Of a stretch of 64,000 bases of DNA, positions 46,049-58,200 are shown in pieces; position 1 is the first letter of the stretch; every line of letters starts with the position of its first letter. Under the pieces are notes generated by a model that ran no database searches, was not told where the DNA came from, and saw nothing but the letters and a program-made list of their open reading frames with translations. The stretch is from NCBI GenBank assembly GCA_946811695.1, contig OX328124.1, positions 58,401,459-58,465,458 on the forward strand, written 5' to 3'. Origin of the DNA: Gonocerus acuteangulatus (Eukaryota > Arthropoda > Insecta > Hemiptera > Coreidae). A program made the position numbers and the translations under genes.

Positions 46049-46660
46049 TGTTCGCGAAAGCCGCTCAACGAAACATACTCCGTGAGGTGCTGCCACCTAG
46101 CGGTGTGCCCGGGAACTATTTGCCCGCGGCAGTACGAAGCTGCACGAAAAGACAGGTTGGGAAGAGATAGTCGCCAAGCAGACAAAGTGTGGAGCATCTA
46201 AGTTTTTCTCTCCCCAAGTTTTATACACCAATTATGGAGGAGTAAACATCTAAGCCACCCAGGACGAGCGAAGGGAGCAGGAAATGGTGTTAGCCAGCCC
46301 ACCATGATTTGGAGAGCAAGAAAATGCAGCACATTACAGGGCTTATACATTATGCTTAAACACATAATCGTCAAGACACCAGGTACCTCTCTTAATTTAT
46401 CATTTATGAAGATCCAGCAAAACCGTTCAACAGTTCAACCATCAGCAGCAGCTCATCATTCCCATGCTCAAAATTTAACTAACCCAATAACAATAAATAT
46501 GTTCCTGCTTTTGGCTTTACACCCCCATCTAATTAATTATATTTTCCAAAATAAATCCTGATTTTAAATTTAACCTATGTACAAATCTCTGCAGTCCTTC
46601 ACCACCAGTGGTCTACTCTAAACCATATAAAAAATGGTAGAGTGACCACAATCGCAAACA
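46049..46660 (+). repeat. BEL 3' LTR
   Basis: 612 bp, read as identical to the 5' LTR. Followed by actac. Confidence 0.93.
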
Positions 46661-46745
46661 ACTACATACCAAGTTTCGTGGCGAAAAATCAAAAACTCTG
46701 GCCTGTATCGTGTTAACGGACACATATATAACTATATAGCTACAC
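46661..46745 (-). repeat. Family A repeat, remainder beyond the BEL insertion
   Basis: Starting with the target duplication, it carries the inverse of the gaaacttggtat and tgttaacacgata phrases found at 27340-27400. It ends in a TA-rich stretch. Confidence 0.75.
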
Positions 46746-46789
46746 AAATTACTCACCGCATGCTCATGAGTTTTTTTTTCTTTTTTTTT

Positions 46790-46825
<36 letters not shown>

Positions 46826-47406
46826 CGTTACTCTTTTATTTCCTAATTTTTTTCCCTTATTTTATTTTTTTGGCCATTTGCCTTTTCTATTTTTAGCTTT
46901 ATTTTTTTTATTTTTTTATTTATTCATTTATTTTTTTTAACTCCTTTTTTTTAACCATTAAGCCCGGTACTTTTTTTTTTTTTTTTTGTTTCCTCTCCCT
47001 TCTTTTTTTCCCCCTTTTTCCCGGCACATTTAGTCTCTCTACTTGAACATTCATATTATTGCTTTATTAATCTTAAAGTAAGTTAACAGGAAATAAATTA
47101 ATCTAACTAAAAATATACACTAACTAAGTCTTAATAACTAAAAAAAAACAAAAACCTAAGGTAACAAAAAATATCACAGTAACGAGTTAAGAGGTAACAA
47201 ATGTATCACAAGGAGAAAACAGTTGGTTCTCCGAAGAAAAAAAAAACTAAGGATAGATAAATAGGTAGAAAAGTAAAACAAATAAATAGAGATAAAAAGA
47301 CACCTAGAAAGATAAAATAAATAACTAGAACTTATGTATACCTATAATTCAAGGATATGAACTAAATTGAACTAAATAAACACATATACCTAAACAATCA
47401 CAGTTA

Positions 47407-49308
47407 TTATATAAGACGATTAAGTCCAGTTATTTTTAAAAATTTGAGCGCCTTGTCAACTGCTGCTGAATTATTACCTAGTGCCTCCTCCATCTTTCTG
47501 GGTATTCCAAGCCGTCTTAGCACCATTGTATATTTGCGGCATTCTTCAAAGATATGCTGTATTCTGAGTAGTGTCCGACAGGTAGCGCATCGAGGTGGGT
47601 TTGTTCTGGACATGAGATAGGAGTGCGTGAGACGAGTGTGACCAAGCCTGAGTCTCGCCAACAACACTTCTTCTCCTCGGTTTGATCTGGCCGATGACGC
47701 CCAAGGGAGGCAATCTCTCTTTACCATCTTAAGCTTGTCAAAGCGTGCTTCGTTCCACATTTCCTGCCACCGTTGCTTAATTGTCTTTAACAGCGGTGAG
47801 GCGAGCTCGCTTGCCGTGAGATTGGTGGGTGTTATAACTGGCATGAAATGCGCAGAGGACGCTGCTCTGTCTGCCATCTCATTCCCTTTTAATCCTCTAT
47901 GCCCAGGGGTCCAGACAAGGTGCAAAGTTTTGCCGAAGTCACGCAGCATGGTGGAGTATTGCAGCAGTTTGATGATCCCTGGATTGTCACTGTACATGTC
48001 GTGGATATTCATCAAAGCGCTTTTGGAGTCGGTACAGATCACTACGTTGGCCTCGGGAACTGTCATCCCATGATACACAGCCGCTGATAAAGCAAACAGT
48101 TCCGCGGAGTAAATACTGCTGATTCGATGTAATCTAAATTTATACTCATTTTTTCCATCTATAAAAGCGCATGCGGAGGAAACACCAGTGTGTGACCCGG
48201 CGGTGTACATCACTCTCTTGTTGCCAATTTTGTCCAGTAGTGCATGGAGTCGACTCCTCAGTTCGATCTCACTTGAGTCGTTTTTCCGTAGGGCCAAGAA
48301 GAGACAACTGGGTTTCATATATTTCCATGGAGGAATGTGCGCATCTTGTTGACAAGAGGGGGACTCTGCAAGTTCGGCTACTATTGATCTCATGCGGAAA
48401 GCAAGAGGTAAGGATGCAGAGGTATGAGCATGAAACAATCCAGAATATTTGGGACAAAATATGTAGGGATAACCGGGATGCTGAGGTGAGGCATATACTT
48501 TGCTTATATACTTGGCGGCAAGCCGATGCCTCCTAAACATCAGCGGAGGAATTCCTGCTTCTGCACACAGCGATAGGACCGGCGTGCTCCGGAAGGCTCC
48601 CCTTATACTCCTGATTCCATTGAAGTGAATCGTGTCTACAAGTTCTAGTACGGGTTGCTTGGCTGAGCCGTAGACGATGCTCCCGTAGTCTATCTTACTA
48701 CCCACCATTGCTAGGTAAACTTTCAAAAGCGAGAGGCGATCTGCTCCCCAGGATGTTTTGCTCAGCACCTTTAATATTTTCAGCCGGTCAAAGCACCGTC
48801 TCCTGAGTTTGCTTACGTGTGGCACCCAGTTCAGTCGCCTGTCGAAGATCAACCCAAGGAAACGGACTTGTTCTACGAATGGAATCTGATGTGTTCCCAG
48901 CAGTAGTGGAGGAAATAGTGGCTCCGATCGACGACGGCTGAAGAAAATGCATTTGGTTTTCTCCTCAGAAATGCGTAGCCCTGATTTCTTACACCATAGG
49001 AGGATCCGATTGATCGTCGCCTGCAGATTCTTCTTGATGTAGTCCACACTCGCAGACCGACAGAAAATGAGGAAGTCGTCAGCGTAGAGAAGGCCTTTTA
49101 CACTAGTTGTCAGACACGTTTTGATTCCATCAATGGCGATTGCATATAAAGTGGAGCTAAGGGCACTACCTTGCGGCACCCCAAATTCAGTCTTCACATT
49201 CTTGGATAGAGCACCATTTGCGAGTACCCTAAATTGTCTTTCCATAAGAAACTGTTGAATGAACCTAGGCAGGTTTTTCTGCAGGCCCCATTTGTGTAAC
49301 ATCTGCAA
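47407..49308 (-). pseudogene. LINE ORF2: RT palm-to-end, RNase H, zinc tail
   Basis: 633 residues. RT motifs are GVPQGSALSSTLY (~44-56) and YADD (75-78), then the thumb. RNase H starts at ~367. Its first catalytic Asp position is an Ala (YTAGSHTG, expected YTDGS), a one-base change, while Glu 403, Asp 427, His 470 and Asp 480 (PGHRGLKGNEMADRA) remain. The C-terminus has C-A-T-C and a following H..C, the zinc tail of this group. It ends at TAA/TAG near 47407. The listed Met is not a true start; the frame continues upstream through a frameshift. Confidence 0.88.
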
Positions 49309-49850
49309 TATTCCATGCCTCCATACAGAGTCAAAGGTCGTTTTTTATTTCGAACACAACTGCAACCACGACCTGCTTATTGATGGAGGCATACTGCAGC
49401 TCGCTTTCTAAAATCACCAGATTGTCCGTGGTTGATCGACCCTGTCGATAGGCAGACTGCCCCGTCCAAAGCAGATTTTGTTTGTCAAGGGTCCACAGAA
49501 GCCGCTTGTTAACCATTTTCTCCAAGACTTAAACAGCTGTCCAAGGAAATAGGCCGATATCCAGAAGGGAACCTTCTGTCTTTATTTACCTTTGGGATAG
49601 GAATTATGTGCGAGAGTCCCCAAGCACTAGGAAAAACGCCTATGTGCCAGACCTGATTGTATAGCTGTAGTAGCTGGTTTTTGGTTTGGGGAGAAAGGTG
49701 ACGCAGCATATCATATAGGATGTTATCAGGGTCTGGAGACATGCCTTTAGATTTCCTTAGAGAAAATTCCATCCCCCACATTGTGAAGGAGTCATTATAG
49801 TCAGCAACTTTGTTGACATGGGCAAAATCCAGTGACTGCGACATACGTGA
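49309..49850 (-). pseudogene. LINE ORF2: RT fingers, frameshifted
   Basis: The frame 49844-49509 reads GMSPDPDNILYDML and PSAWGLSHIIPIPK, then GYRPISL, RT fingers motifs. A frameshift near 49520 moves into 49525-49331 (GQSAYRQGRSTTDNL). A second near 49340, an extra A in an A-run, leads into the main frame. In RT motif A the expected first Asp is Glu (VVFEIKK), so the polymerase was probably dead even before the frameshifts. Confidence 0.8.
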
Positions 49851-51365
49851 ATGATTTTAACTCCTATTTTTTGCCGGATTTTTCCTATTTACATGTAGGT
49901 GAGTCGAATATAACCTCGATGAATCCACGTTCTGTAAGTCGAACAATTTTCCACGGTCTGGTAGATCGACTTATCGACAGTTGATTGTATATAATATTTT
50001 TCCCGATAAAAAATGTTTGGGTAAATTTTTTGCTACATTAGCAAATTTACAGGAGTTTTGTTTTATGCATATTATTTCACAACTTTTGAGGTCTAACTCA
50101 AAAATAACATGTGCAATTCTAATATTTTCGTGCGAAGAATGTTTCTGATCGAGATTTTGGAACTTCAAGCGGAATTGCGGTTTAGCGGTTGAAATATGAG
50201 TTGCTTAGTCCGTAGGACCCGAGAAATAAGTTGCTACTTGCTCTGAAATAAATACAACAACTATTTGATAACGCTTGGAGCAGATACTATATATTTCCGA
50301 ACTTTTATTATTATTTTTTTGAATTAACACGCCAGGTTGGAATTTAAATCCAGAATTTCCTATTTACGCTGGGGTTTCTTGCAATTTAGGCTACATGTCA
50401 TGACAATTTAATTCATCTAATGGGACTAAAGCTTTAGATAAATGTGTCAGCTTCATTTTTATCTGAAGCCAGATGACGTTATAGTCTTCTAAAGCTAAGA
50501 GTTAATACGACTACTGAAATTTAAATTAATTTAACCTCCTTATAATACACAGGACAGAAAAAATTTTATTAAATTAAATATTTGAATATTAAATCTCTGA
50601 CGAAGTCCTCTATATTATACAGGAGTTTAATCAATCTAATTATTTAAATATCTTAATCAATGCTTACTAATTGTTTAATGATATATCAAAACCTGTTCCT
50701 GCGATGCAAAGTTTCTTACAAAAATTGACAAGCGGAAAGGGGCCATTTGCATCTTATCAGATGTCTAAAGTTCTAAAACAGGAATAGCTTTGATTTTTTG
50801 GAAAGATGCCAAGAGATAAATATTTTCTACACACTGCGATGCTTTCTGCTGTAGTGCGATTTTAGTTTGGCATGTTCCTTTTAAATAAACATTTGTTATT
50901 CCTCCAGTTTACTGTTTATGTGCAAGAATTTAAGTGGCAGGGAATAGGAAACAAAGATGTTTTTTTCATTTTCAAATAATTTATAGTACATTCAAATCAG
51001 GAATGCTATTCTTGTAAGTCCGCTTTTTCCGTTGTTTATCGTATTGGCTGAGGCGTGGAAGATTCTATTGCTCTCAGAGGTGGGGTTCACATATAGAATG
51101 AATTATTAAATAAAGTTATACAAAAAAAAAAAAACAGCTATTTTTTCTATTTTGACTAAACCGTATTCAAAGGGCGAGGTTAGAAAAGTGGTAAAGCACT
51201 CGACTAAGGATCTGAAAGAACTACAGGGCCTGAAACGTGGTAATTAATTACGACCACGCATGACCATTTATTACGATCCGCACCTAGGATTTCGTCATAA
51301 GTTCGACGTCAAAACCGGGTATCCTAGACATAGAAAGACGGAGAAAACCTAAACACACCCACTAA
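49851..51365. other. Unannotated DNA with SINE remnants
   Basis: A decayed SINE-D (gaattaacacgccaggttgg) lies at about 50320-50410. A SINE-B head (gggcgaggttagaaaagtgg) lies at about 51171-51235. The rest is AT-rich without signal. Confidence 0.45.
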
Positions 51366-51372
51366 AACATAA

Positions 51373-51436
<64 letters not shown>
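51366..51436. repeat. (TA)n microsatellite
   Basis: About 30 TA units, bordering the inverted repeat to its right. Confidence 0.95.
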
Positions 51437-51443
<7 letters not shown>

Positions 51444-51484
51444 ATGCACAAATATACAAAACAAAAATTAATTAAAATATTCCA

Positions 51485-53686
51485 TTCAGTCCAGTCAACG
51501 AACAGTTATAGATGGAAATTTTTGGAACACAATTATTGACATATCAAAGAAAGTGAACGAATCAAAAGTCCTCGCCTTTAGCCTTTGTGCTGGGGGGGGG
51601 GGTTTAGAAGGTCCCATTTTTCGGGGTTTCACATATATCTCGGAAACCCTGCGTCCTAGCGACATGAATATTCTATAACAAATGAAAGTTGATTAAATTT
51701 CCTACAAGTTTTATTCTATAAAGTTTTTCGAGATATCTTTAGTTTTCGAGATATCCGCTCTTGAAAGTCTGTCATTTTGGGGAAAAAAACTTTTGCCGCA
51801 TATTTTTTCCCCGTTTTGACGGGATAACTCTTCAACGATGTACCAAAATAATAAATAACGGTTATAGGGTTGTAGAGTATTGCATTCCCTTCAATAATAT
51901 ATATTACTTTGCTATTTTATGTATTTTCCTTCAAACGTAAAAATCATTTCAGTGTTCATCGTGAAATCAGAAATTTAGCGACCAATAGCCCAGGAAACTA
52001 AGAGTTATAGGTGGAAATGTTTGGAACACAATTTTTGACTTCATAACTTTGATACGGCTAGTTAGGAGGTCAACGTATCAAAAGTCCTCACCTGTAGCCT
52101 TTGTGCCGGGGGGGGGGGGGGAGGTGGGGGTTTAGAAGGTCCCATTTTTCGGGTATTCTCTTATATTTCGGAAACCATGCGTCTTAGCGACATGACCATA
52201 CTATAACAAATGAAAGCTTATTAAATTTCCTACAAGTTCTAATCTATAAAGTTTTTGGAGATATCTTTAGTTTTCAAAATATCCGCTCTTGAAAGTCTGT
52301 CATTTTGGGAAAAAACACAAAGTTTTAGTTTTTTTTATTCTCGACCGGATATCTCTTAAACGATGAACCCAAAAAATAAATGTCGGCTATAGGGTTGTAG
52401 AGCATTCCGTTCGCTTCAATAATATGTATTACTTTACTATTTTATGTATTTTCTTTCAAACGTTATATACGCACTCACATGTTCTTAGCAAAACCATTGC
52501 CAATATAATGGACAAGATCTTATATAATTGAGTGTGAATAACTGGTCAGTGGCACAAAATTATATATTTTGTGCTATTTATACGTCCAGTACTACCTATA
52601 TTTACATAATGGAGTATATTTTGGACAATACATTGACTGGAAATGGTGAGAAATTGAACGGTTCATTGGTCGACAGTTGTTGCCAGATATCACGATGAAC
52701 ACTAAAACTGTTTTCATATTTGAAGTACATAAAATAGTAAAGTTGTATATATTATTGAAGCGAATGGAATGTCGTACAACCCTATAGCCGACATTTATTT
52801 TTTGGGTTCATCGTTGAAGAGATATCCGGTCAAGAATAGAAAAAAGTGTGTTTTTTTCCCAAAATGACAGACTTTGAAGAGCGGATATTTTGAAAACTAA
52901 AGGTATCTCAAAAAACTTTATAGACTAGAACTTGTAGGAAATTTAATAAGCTTTCATTCATTATAGAATGGTCATGTCGCTAGGACAGTGGGTTTCCGAG
53001 ATATAAATGAAAACCCGAAAAATTTGACATTCTCACCCCCCCCCCCCCCCCCGGCACAAAGGCTCCGGACGAGGAAAGTCCGTCAAAGTTATGAAGTCAA
53101 AAATTGTGTTCCAAAAATTTCTACCTATAACTCTTAGTTTCCTGGGCTATTAGTCGCTAAATTTCTGATTTCACGATGAACACTGAAATTATTTTTACGT
53201 TTGAAGGAAAATACATAAAATAGCAAAGTAATATATATTATTGAAGGGAATACAATACTCTACAACCCAATAACCGTTATTTATTTTTTGGGTTCATCGT
53301 TGAAGAGTTATCCCGTCAAAACGGGGAAAAAATATGCGGCAAAAGTGTTTTTCCCCAAAATGACAGACTTTCGAGAGCGGATATTTCGAAAACTAAAGAT
53401 ATCTTGAAAAACTTTATGGAATAGAACTTGTAGGAAATTTTATCAGCTTTCATTTGTTATAGAATAGTCATGTCGCTAGGACGCAGGGTTTCCGAGATAT
53501 AAGTGAAAACCCGAAAAATGGGACCTTCTAATCCCCCCCTCCCCCCCGGCACAAAGGCTACGGGTGAGGACTTTTGATATGTTCACCTCCTATCCAGCCT
53601 AAACAAAGTTACGAAGTCAAAAATTGTGTTCCAAAAATTTCCACCTACAGCTGTTTTCAAGCATTCGTTGCCTGGGCTGATTCGTT
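51485..53686. mobile_element. Foldback-like inverted repeat made of four ~495-bp units
   Basis: Units 1 and 2 (51485-51988, 51989-52470) are direct repeats. Units 3 and 4 (about 52690-53148, 53149-53686) are the same sequence inverted. Each unit contains ggtggaaatttttggaacac, a G-tract of 11 or more, gtctgtcattttgggaaaaa and a cttcaataatatatattact phrase. The central ~220 bp (52470-52690) is unrelated. Outer tips are cagtccagtcaacgaa and its near inverse. No transposase is encoded. It resembles a Foldback/Galileo type of architecture, but the family is unknown. Confidence 0.8.
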
Positions 53687-53689
53687 TAT

Positions 53690-53940
53690 AGAAAAGATTC
53701 TCAACGCTTTTTTTCATCTCCTAGAGTTTAGTAAGAATGTTGATTTTGATTCGACAGGCTTTTTACTGAAGGCAGTCCGAGGAAATGTTTTTAATAGAAT
53801 GATTATCACTACATACATTGTGAGGCCCAGCTTCCTTTTTGAGTCGACATAGGTGATATTATTTTGTCAAATTAATATTCTCCATAGAAATATTAAAAAA
53901 TGAATTTCAACATCTAAGGAACTTCGATATTTCTACAATA

Positions 53941-53987
<47 letters not shown>

Positions 53988-54290
53988 TATACACATATAT
54001 ATATATACATATATAAATATGTATGTATAAAAGAAGAAGAATTCATTCCTGTTCAGTACTTACAGTTTCATTTCTTCCTGTAACTAATTATAAGCCCTCC
54101 ATTAAACGAAACGAACGCACATGCAGCATATACTATTGTCTAGTTTATTGAAGAAGTACTAGTTTTCTGGACTTAGTATTAAGACACATATTCACTTGTT
54201 GAATAAATAAATGTTTCTTTTATTTATATAGATTTTTGAATCCATTTTCCCCATTTAAATGATTTTATAATGGCTATCAAAAAGTGAATG
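53690..54290. repeat. Spacer with (TA)n at 53948-54020
   Basis: TA and TATG microsatellite in AT-rich DNA. No coding signal. Confidence 0.7.
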
Positions 54291-54295
54291 GATGG

Positions 54296-54346
54296 TTTTT
54301 TTTTTGGTTTTTTTTTATGGCGCATCTACATTTTGGCCATGGTGGT
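54296..54346 (-). repeat. SINE-A 3' fragment
   Basis: T-rich run, then atggcgcatctacattttgg, the inverse of the SINE-A 3' end. The head is missing. Confidence 0.6.
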
Positions 54347-54349
54347 GTT

Positions 54350-55338
54350 TTCAAATCAGAAAGACCTGGACATTCTGTACATCATATTTTGTCAGTTAAC
54401 AAATTAAAAATTGTAGTACTACCCGACTGAAGAGCACCCCATTTTTGGATGAAGAAAAAAAACTAATAGAAAAATATGACGTATATTCATAAGTGTGCAG
54501 CTGGAGGATATTTCCCCGCAAGGATTGAATGGAAGGTGACCCAGTGAGGAAGACATGGCGCCTGGATAGCTACCGATGCACTTTGCATAACTGCAGACGG
54601 TCCAAGTGATGAGTTAGCCATACATCATATCGCAGTATCGGATATCTGCAGTAGTTATCATCAGATATATCCCTTCATATCTGCCGCTGCAAATTATATA
54701 CAGCCACTAAGAAAATTATCTTTCCATCGAGTAGGAAACATTTGCCATATTTATTATAAACCGCCGCAAGGAAGTGGCAAATTCTACAAATATGGAAGGT
54801 ATAATATTAAAACGACAACGAGTCATAATCTTCAAATCTAACGCGACTTAATTGAACATTCGTTGTTGTTTTTGAACCCACTAAAAGTTTCCATAACTTT
54901 AATTTATTTCTAATAAAATCTTTATGTTCACTGATGGGTCTAAATCAGATAATGGTGGGGGGCCTCCACTGTAATTGATGAGAAAATCTTTACCAAGAGA
55001 CTTAATGATAATTGTAGAAGCAAACTACTTATAAATAAATAATTTATTTTTTCTCGCATAGCAGTATAACTTAAATAGTTATTTATATTTTTCGTAAAAA
55101 TATATTGCGTTAAGATCATTTATTTCGAAAATAACCTTCGAATAATGATAATTATCAAAGTCTAATTATGTTTAAATAAGTAACTTATCTGGTTTATTAT
55201 TAAAACTAGATTTACCAGACCAGTCATTTTGGCTGGTGTTGCAATTTCAATTAAAATTCCTACTGCATATAACAGTTGCTTTCCTAAATGATGTCTTTTG
55301 TAGCTATAAGCTGAGATACATTTAATGAACTAAATGTT

Positions 55339-55400
<62 letters not shown>

Positions 55401-56215
55401 TAACAAAAATATTTTTTGTTATTGAAATTTATATCAGTACCAGGTCTGGTAAATCTAGTAGAAGTCTAATTAATTCCTTGATCATTATAGTTTCTTGTAT
55501 AATGATTTAAAATTACTACCTCTTACGAATTTTAAAATAATACAATACCCATACATTTAGAATTTTAGTGGACATATACATTCAATATTACTTTATGATT
55601 CTGGTTTACATTATCATTTTACATAGGAATAACTAACATATTTCATGTAGTTTACTGTTCCTGTAAAAAGTAAAACCAAGCAATTATCTTTAGCGTTTAT
55701 TTTTGTTGTGTAATAGTTAAAAAAAGGAAATGAAAAAAACTCTTTACACTGAATGTTTAAGTTCTAGCCGGCACCGTTCTCCTTCTAGCTTCCAGCAAGA
55801 ATTTAATAACAATGTTTTTTCATTAGTAGGACAGCCTCCGGGTTATGGAGGACCATTAATTATGATAAAAACTAAGTGCTTGAAGGAAAAATACATTGAC
55901 ATTATCCTAAATTAGTTTAGATATTTATAAAGGAGCAGGTTCGAGGTACAAGGACATTAACATGGAAAGTAATGGCTGTTTCTTGTACTATAAAAATCTT
56001 CTAGGAAGTTCAGTTTGTTTTAAAAAACAGAAAAAAGTTCGTTTCAATTAAACCGTATATTTGTTAAGCAGGTATTTAGTACCATTATCTGGCGTAATTA
56101 TTTGATGACTAGAAACGTACCTATGTATGTTTTTTTTTATAAAGAACTATTAGCCGAAGTTCGAGCATGTAGGTTATGATGATAATACCTGCTTTAGTTA
56201 ATGATTGCAGACAAT
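54350..56215. other. Unannotated AT-rich DNA, (TA)n at 55344-55397
   Basis: One microsatellite. A short inverted pair flanks it: gtaaatctagt / actagatttacc (about 55205-55215 and 55448-55460, ccagaccagt / accaggtctgg). A small plus-strand frame at 55730-55915 has no known motif. Confidence 0.4.
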
Positions 56216-56224
56216 ACAAACACT

Positions 56225-56228
<4 letters not shown>

Positions 56229-56277
<49 letters not shown>

Positions 56278-56440
56278 GGCGCATCTACTTCTAGGTCATT
56301 AGCGCCGACATCCAGGGTACAGCGAGGAATTTTCCCAACGAGCCTTGAGATGAGAAAATTCCTGCCGGAGGTGGGGATCGAACCCACCATCTCCCGCTTA
56401 TGAATCCAAGGCGCTAACCATTAGACCACGGGAGACCCCC
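56229..56440 (-). repeat. tRNA-derived SINE (SINE-A), full length, 13-bp target duplication
   Basis: Read on the minus strand: tRNA-like head ggtctcccgtggtctaatgg, B box gtgggttcgatcccc, body, then 3' end gatgcgccgt and about 47 A. acaaacacttatt stands at 56216-56228 and again at 56441-56453, a perfect duplication. The long uninterrupted tail suggests a young insertion. Confidence 0.9.
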
Positions 56441-56454
56441 ACAAACACTTATTA

Positions 56455-58200
56455 GATTTAAAAATGTGGACATAATAGAAAAAGGACCAGACAATGCGCA
56501 AAATAAAATAAAAACTACAAATATTTTTCAACATAGAATCCAAATCTGTAAAAAAAATAGGCTTCTTCCATTTAATTTCCGGCCTGAATAGCCCACTTCT
56601 GATAGCAACCTTAATATTACGTTCAATCTTTAGAACATACCATAATTATCTATAAATACATCGGACTTTGGAAAAAACAACATCAAGCACTTTACAGAGG
56701 ATCGACAGGTGGTTTTGGACACCCGATATGTACAAATATAAATAAAGAAATTAATATATATACATTCATATATATAACATTTTTAATTAATTTATTTATG
56801 AGCATCCGCAACTAAGGCTATTCGCTCAGTACAATTATATACACATCATACAGTTATAATTATAAAAAATCATAGTAAACTTGAAAATCTTGTTCACAGA
56901 ATAACACAGAATACATTGATGAAAATCAGTTGAAGGGGCCGGGGAAAAATAGTGCCAAGCAACATTTTTAACAAAACTTAACTCTAGCTGCTGTATGTTG
57001 GATATTATGGGGTACTTGGATTTTGAATGTTTTTTTGTTGATACTCCAATTGCGAAATTATCGTGCAATAACTACCAACGCGATTTAAAGCAAGTTTGGT
57101 AGGTTCTTGCACAATATAATCATCACGTTCAATCTGAGATATAAAGGTCCTAAAAGCATTTTAAGTTACCGAAATAATGATGTCTAAAAATGTCTATTGT
57201 TTGCCATTTTTACATACTTATGGTTTTGCATAGCAGCGAATAGGATGTAAATAATACTAAATCATATGATATGAAATATCATAAGAAGCATTTTGACGCT
57301 TTGGAAAAAAACTAGCGTAAACACTTTTGGAGTTACGGACGAATGAAGTAAAAAAAAAATAAATATATGTACGTAATCAAAATACGTGCAGTATCCAAAA
57401 GGATGGCACTCGTACTTTAAATAAACTCCAACGAGGAAAACAGGAATGAAGTAAAAAAATCAAAATAAAAAAAAAAATTATATTTTAAGAAAATAATGTG
57501 CCGGGAATTTTTCGATTTACGCATACAATAACTATGGTTATTTCAGTTGTTTCATAGTTTTGACGTTTTTACAGATGCGCCATAGACTAGAAGTGAAGTT
57601 GAATTTTTAACAAGGCCATTTTGCGGAACCCCGCACAGTTTAGTTTTAGAGTTTGAAGTTAATCCCATTAGAAAACACTCAAAATGGAGGCAGGCTATTG
57701 TGTACTTTAACTTGGATTGTGCGAGAAGCCCGTTAATGGCTAGTACTGGTGTTTACATCGGGAGACCAAGCAATTTATGCTAATGTATAATGCATAATGA
57801 TCTGCATCGAAGGCCATTTATCCATTGTGCAAAGTAGAAAATTCCTCCTATAGCCTTTTTAGAATTAAGCCTTATCAGACAAGGAAGTAAACTCGTGTGT
57901 GTTATGAAGTGTATAACACACAGGACGGCATAGACCTTTAGTGATTTGAGAAACAAATCTTTATTTTTTAGAAAAATTTAGGCGAGGATTCGAACTCACA
58001 ACCTCCCATATTGTAATGCAACCACAATACATAGCGTCATATTTAAAATAAGCCAGACAATACTGTCATATCAGTGTGAATTAGTTCTGGGGATTAAATG
58101 TAATTAAAGCACTGAAGAATACTATAGTGTTTTTACGTGGTCAGTGACTTAATTACAAATCTTTATGCTTGAATGAAAAAAAAAAAAATAATAATAATCT
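56455..58200. repeat. AT-rich spacer with a decayed tRNA-like head (about 57960-58015)
   Basis: The minus strand of 57960-58015 has gtgagttcgaatcctcgcc, a good B box, preceded by a poor A box. The rest shows nothing. Confidence 0.4.

Larger units (their letters stand above)
40330..46660 (+). mobile_element. BEL/Pao LTR retrotransposon, recent, internally deleted
   Basis: 6331 bp with two 612-bp LTRs (40330-40941, 46049-46660) that I find identical on reading through. LTR ends are TG..CA. The 5-bp target duplication actac stands at 40325-40329 and 46661-46665, the size typical of BEL/Pao. One long gag-pol frame occupies 42024-45653. The end of RNase H and the core of integrase are missing. 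The identical LTRs mean that the copy is young, so it probably moved with proteins supplied by an intact relative. Confidence 0.93.
46771..49850 (-). mobile_element. I-group LINE, 5'-truncated, frameshifted
   Basis: Read on the minus strand: RT, RNase H and Cys/His tail from 49844 to 47407, then about 630 bp of A-rich 3' UTR ending in poly(A) (T-runs on the plus strand at 46771-46820). The 5' end is lost inside the region before the RT core. RNase H after RT is a trait of the I/R1/LOA group. At least two frameshifts interrupt the frame. Confidence 0.85.

Noticed and set aside
47735..48536. Plus-strand frames of 60-121 codons in the LINE
   Set aside because: Antisense to the RNase H and RT coding region.
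56176..56403. 75-codon frame with a poly-Phe run
   Set aside because: The run is the T-stretch of the SINE tail.
56370..56440. tRNA gene on the minus strand
   Set aside because: It is the head of a SINE with a body, a poly-A tail and exact target duplications.
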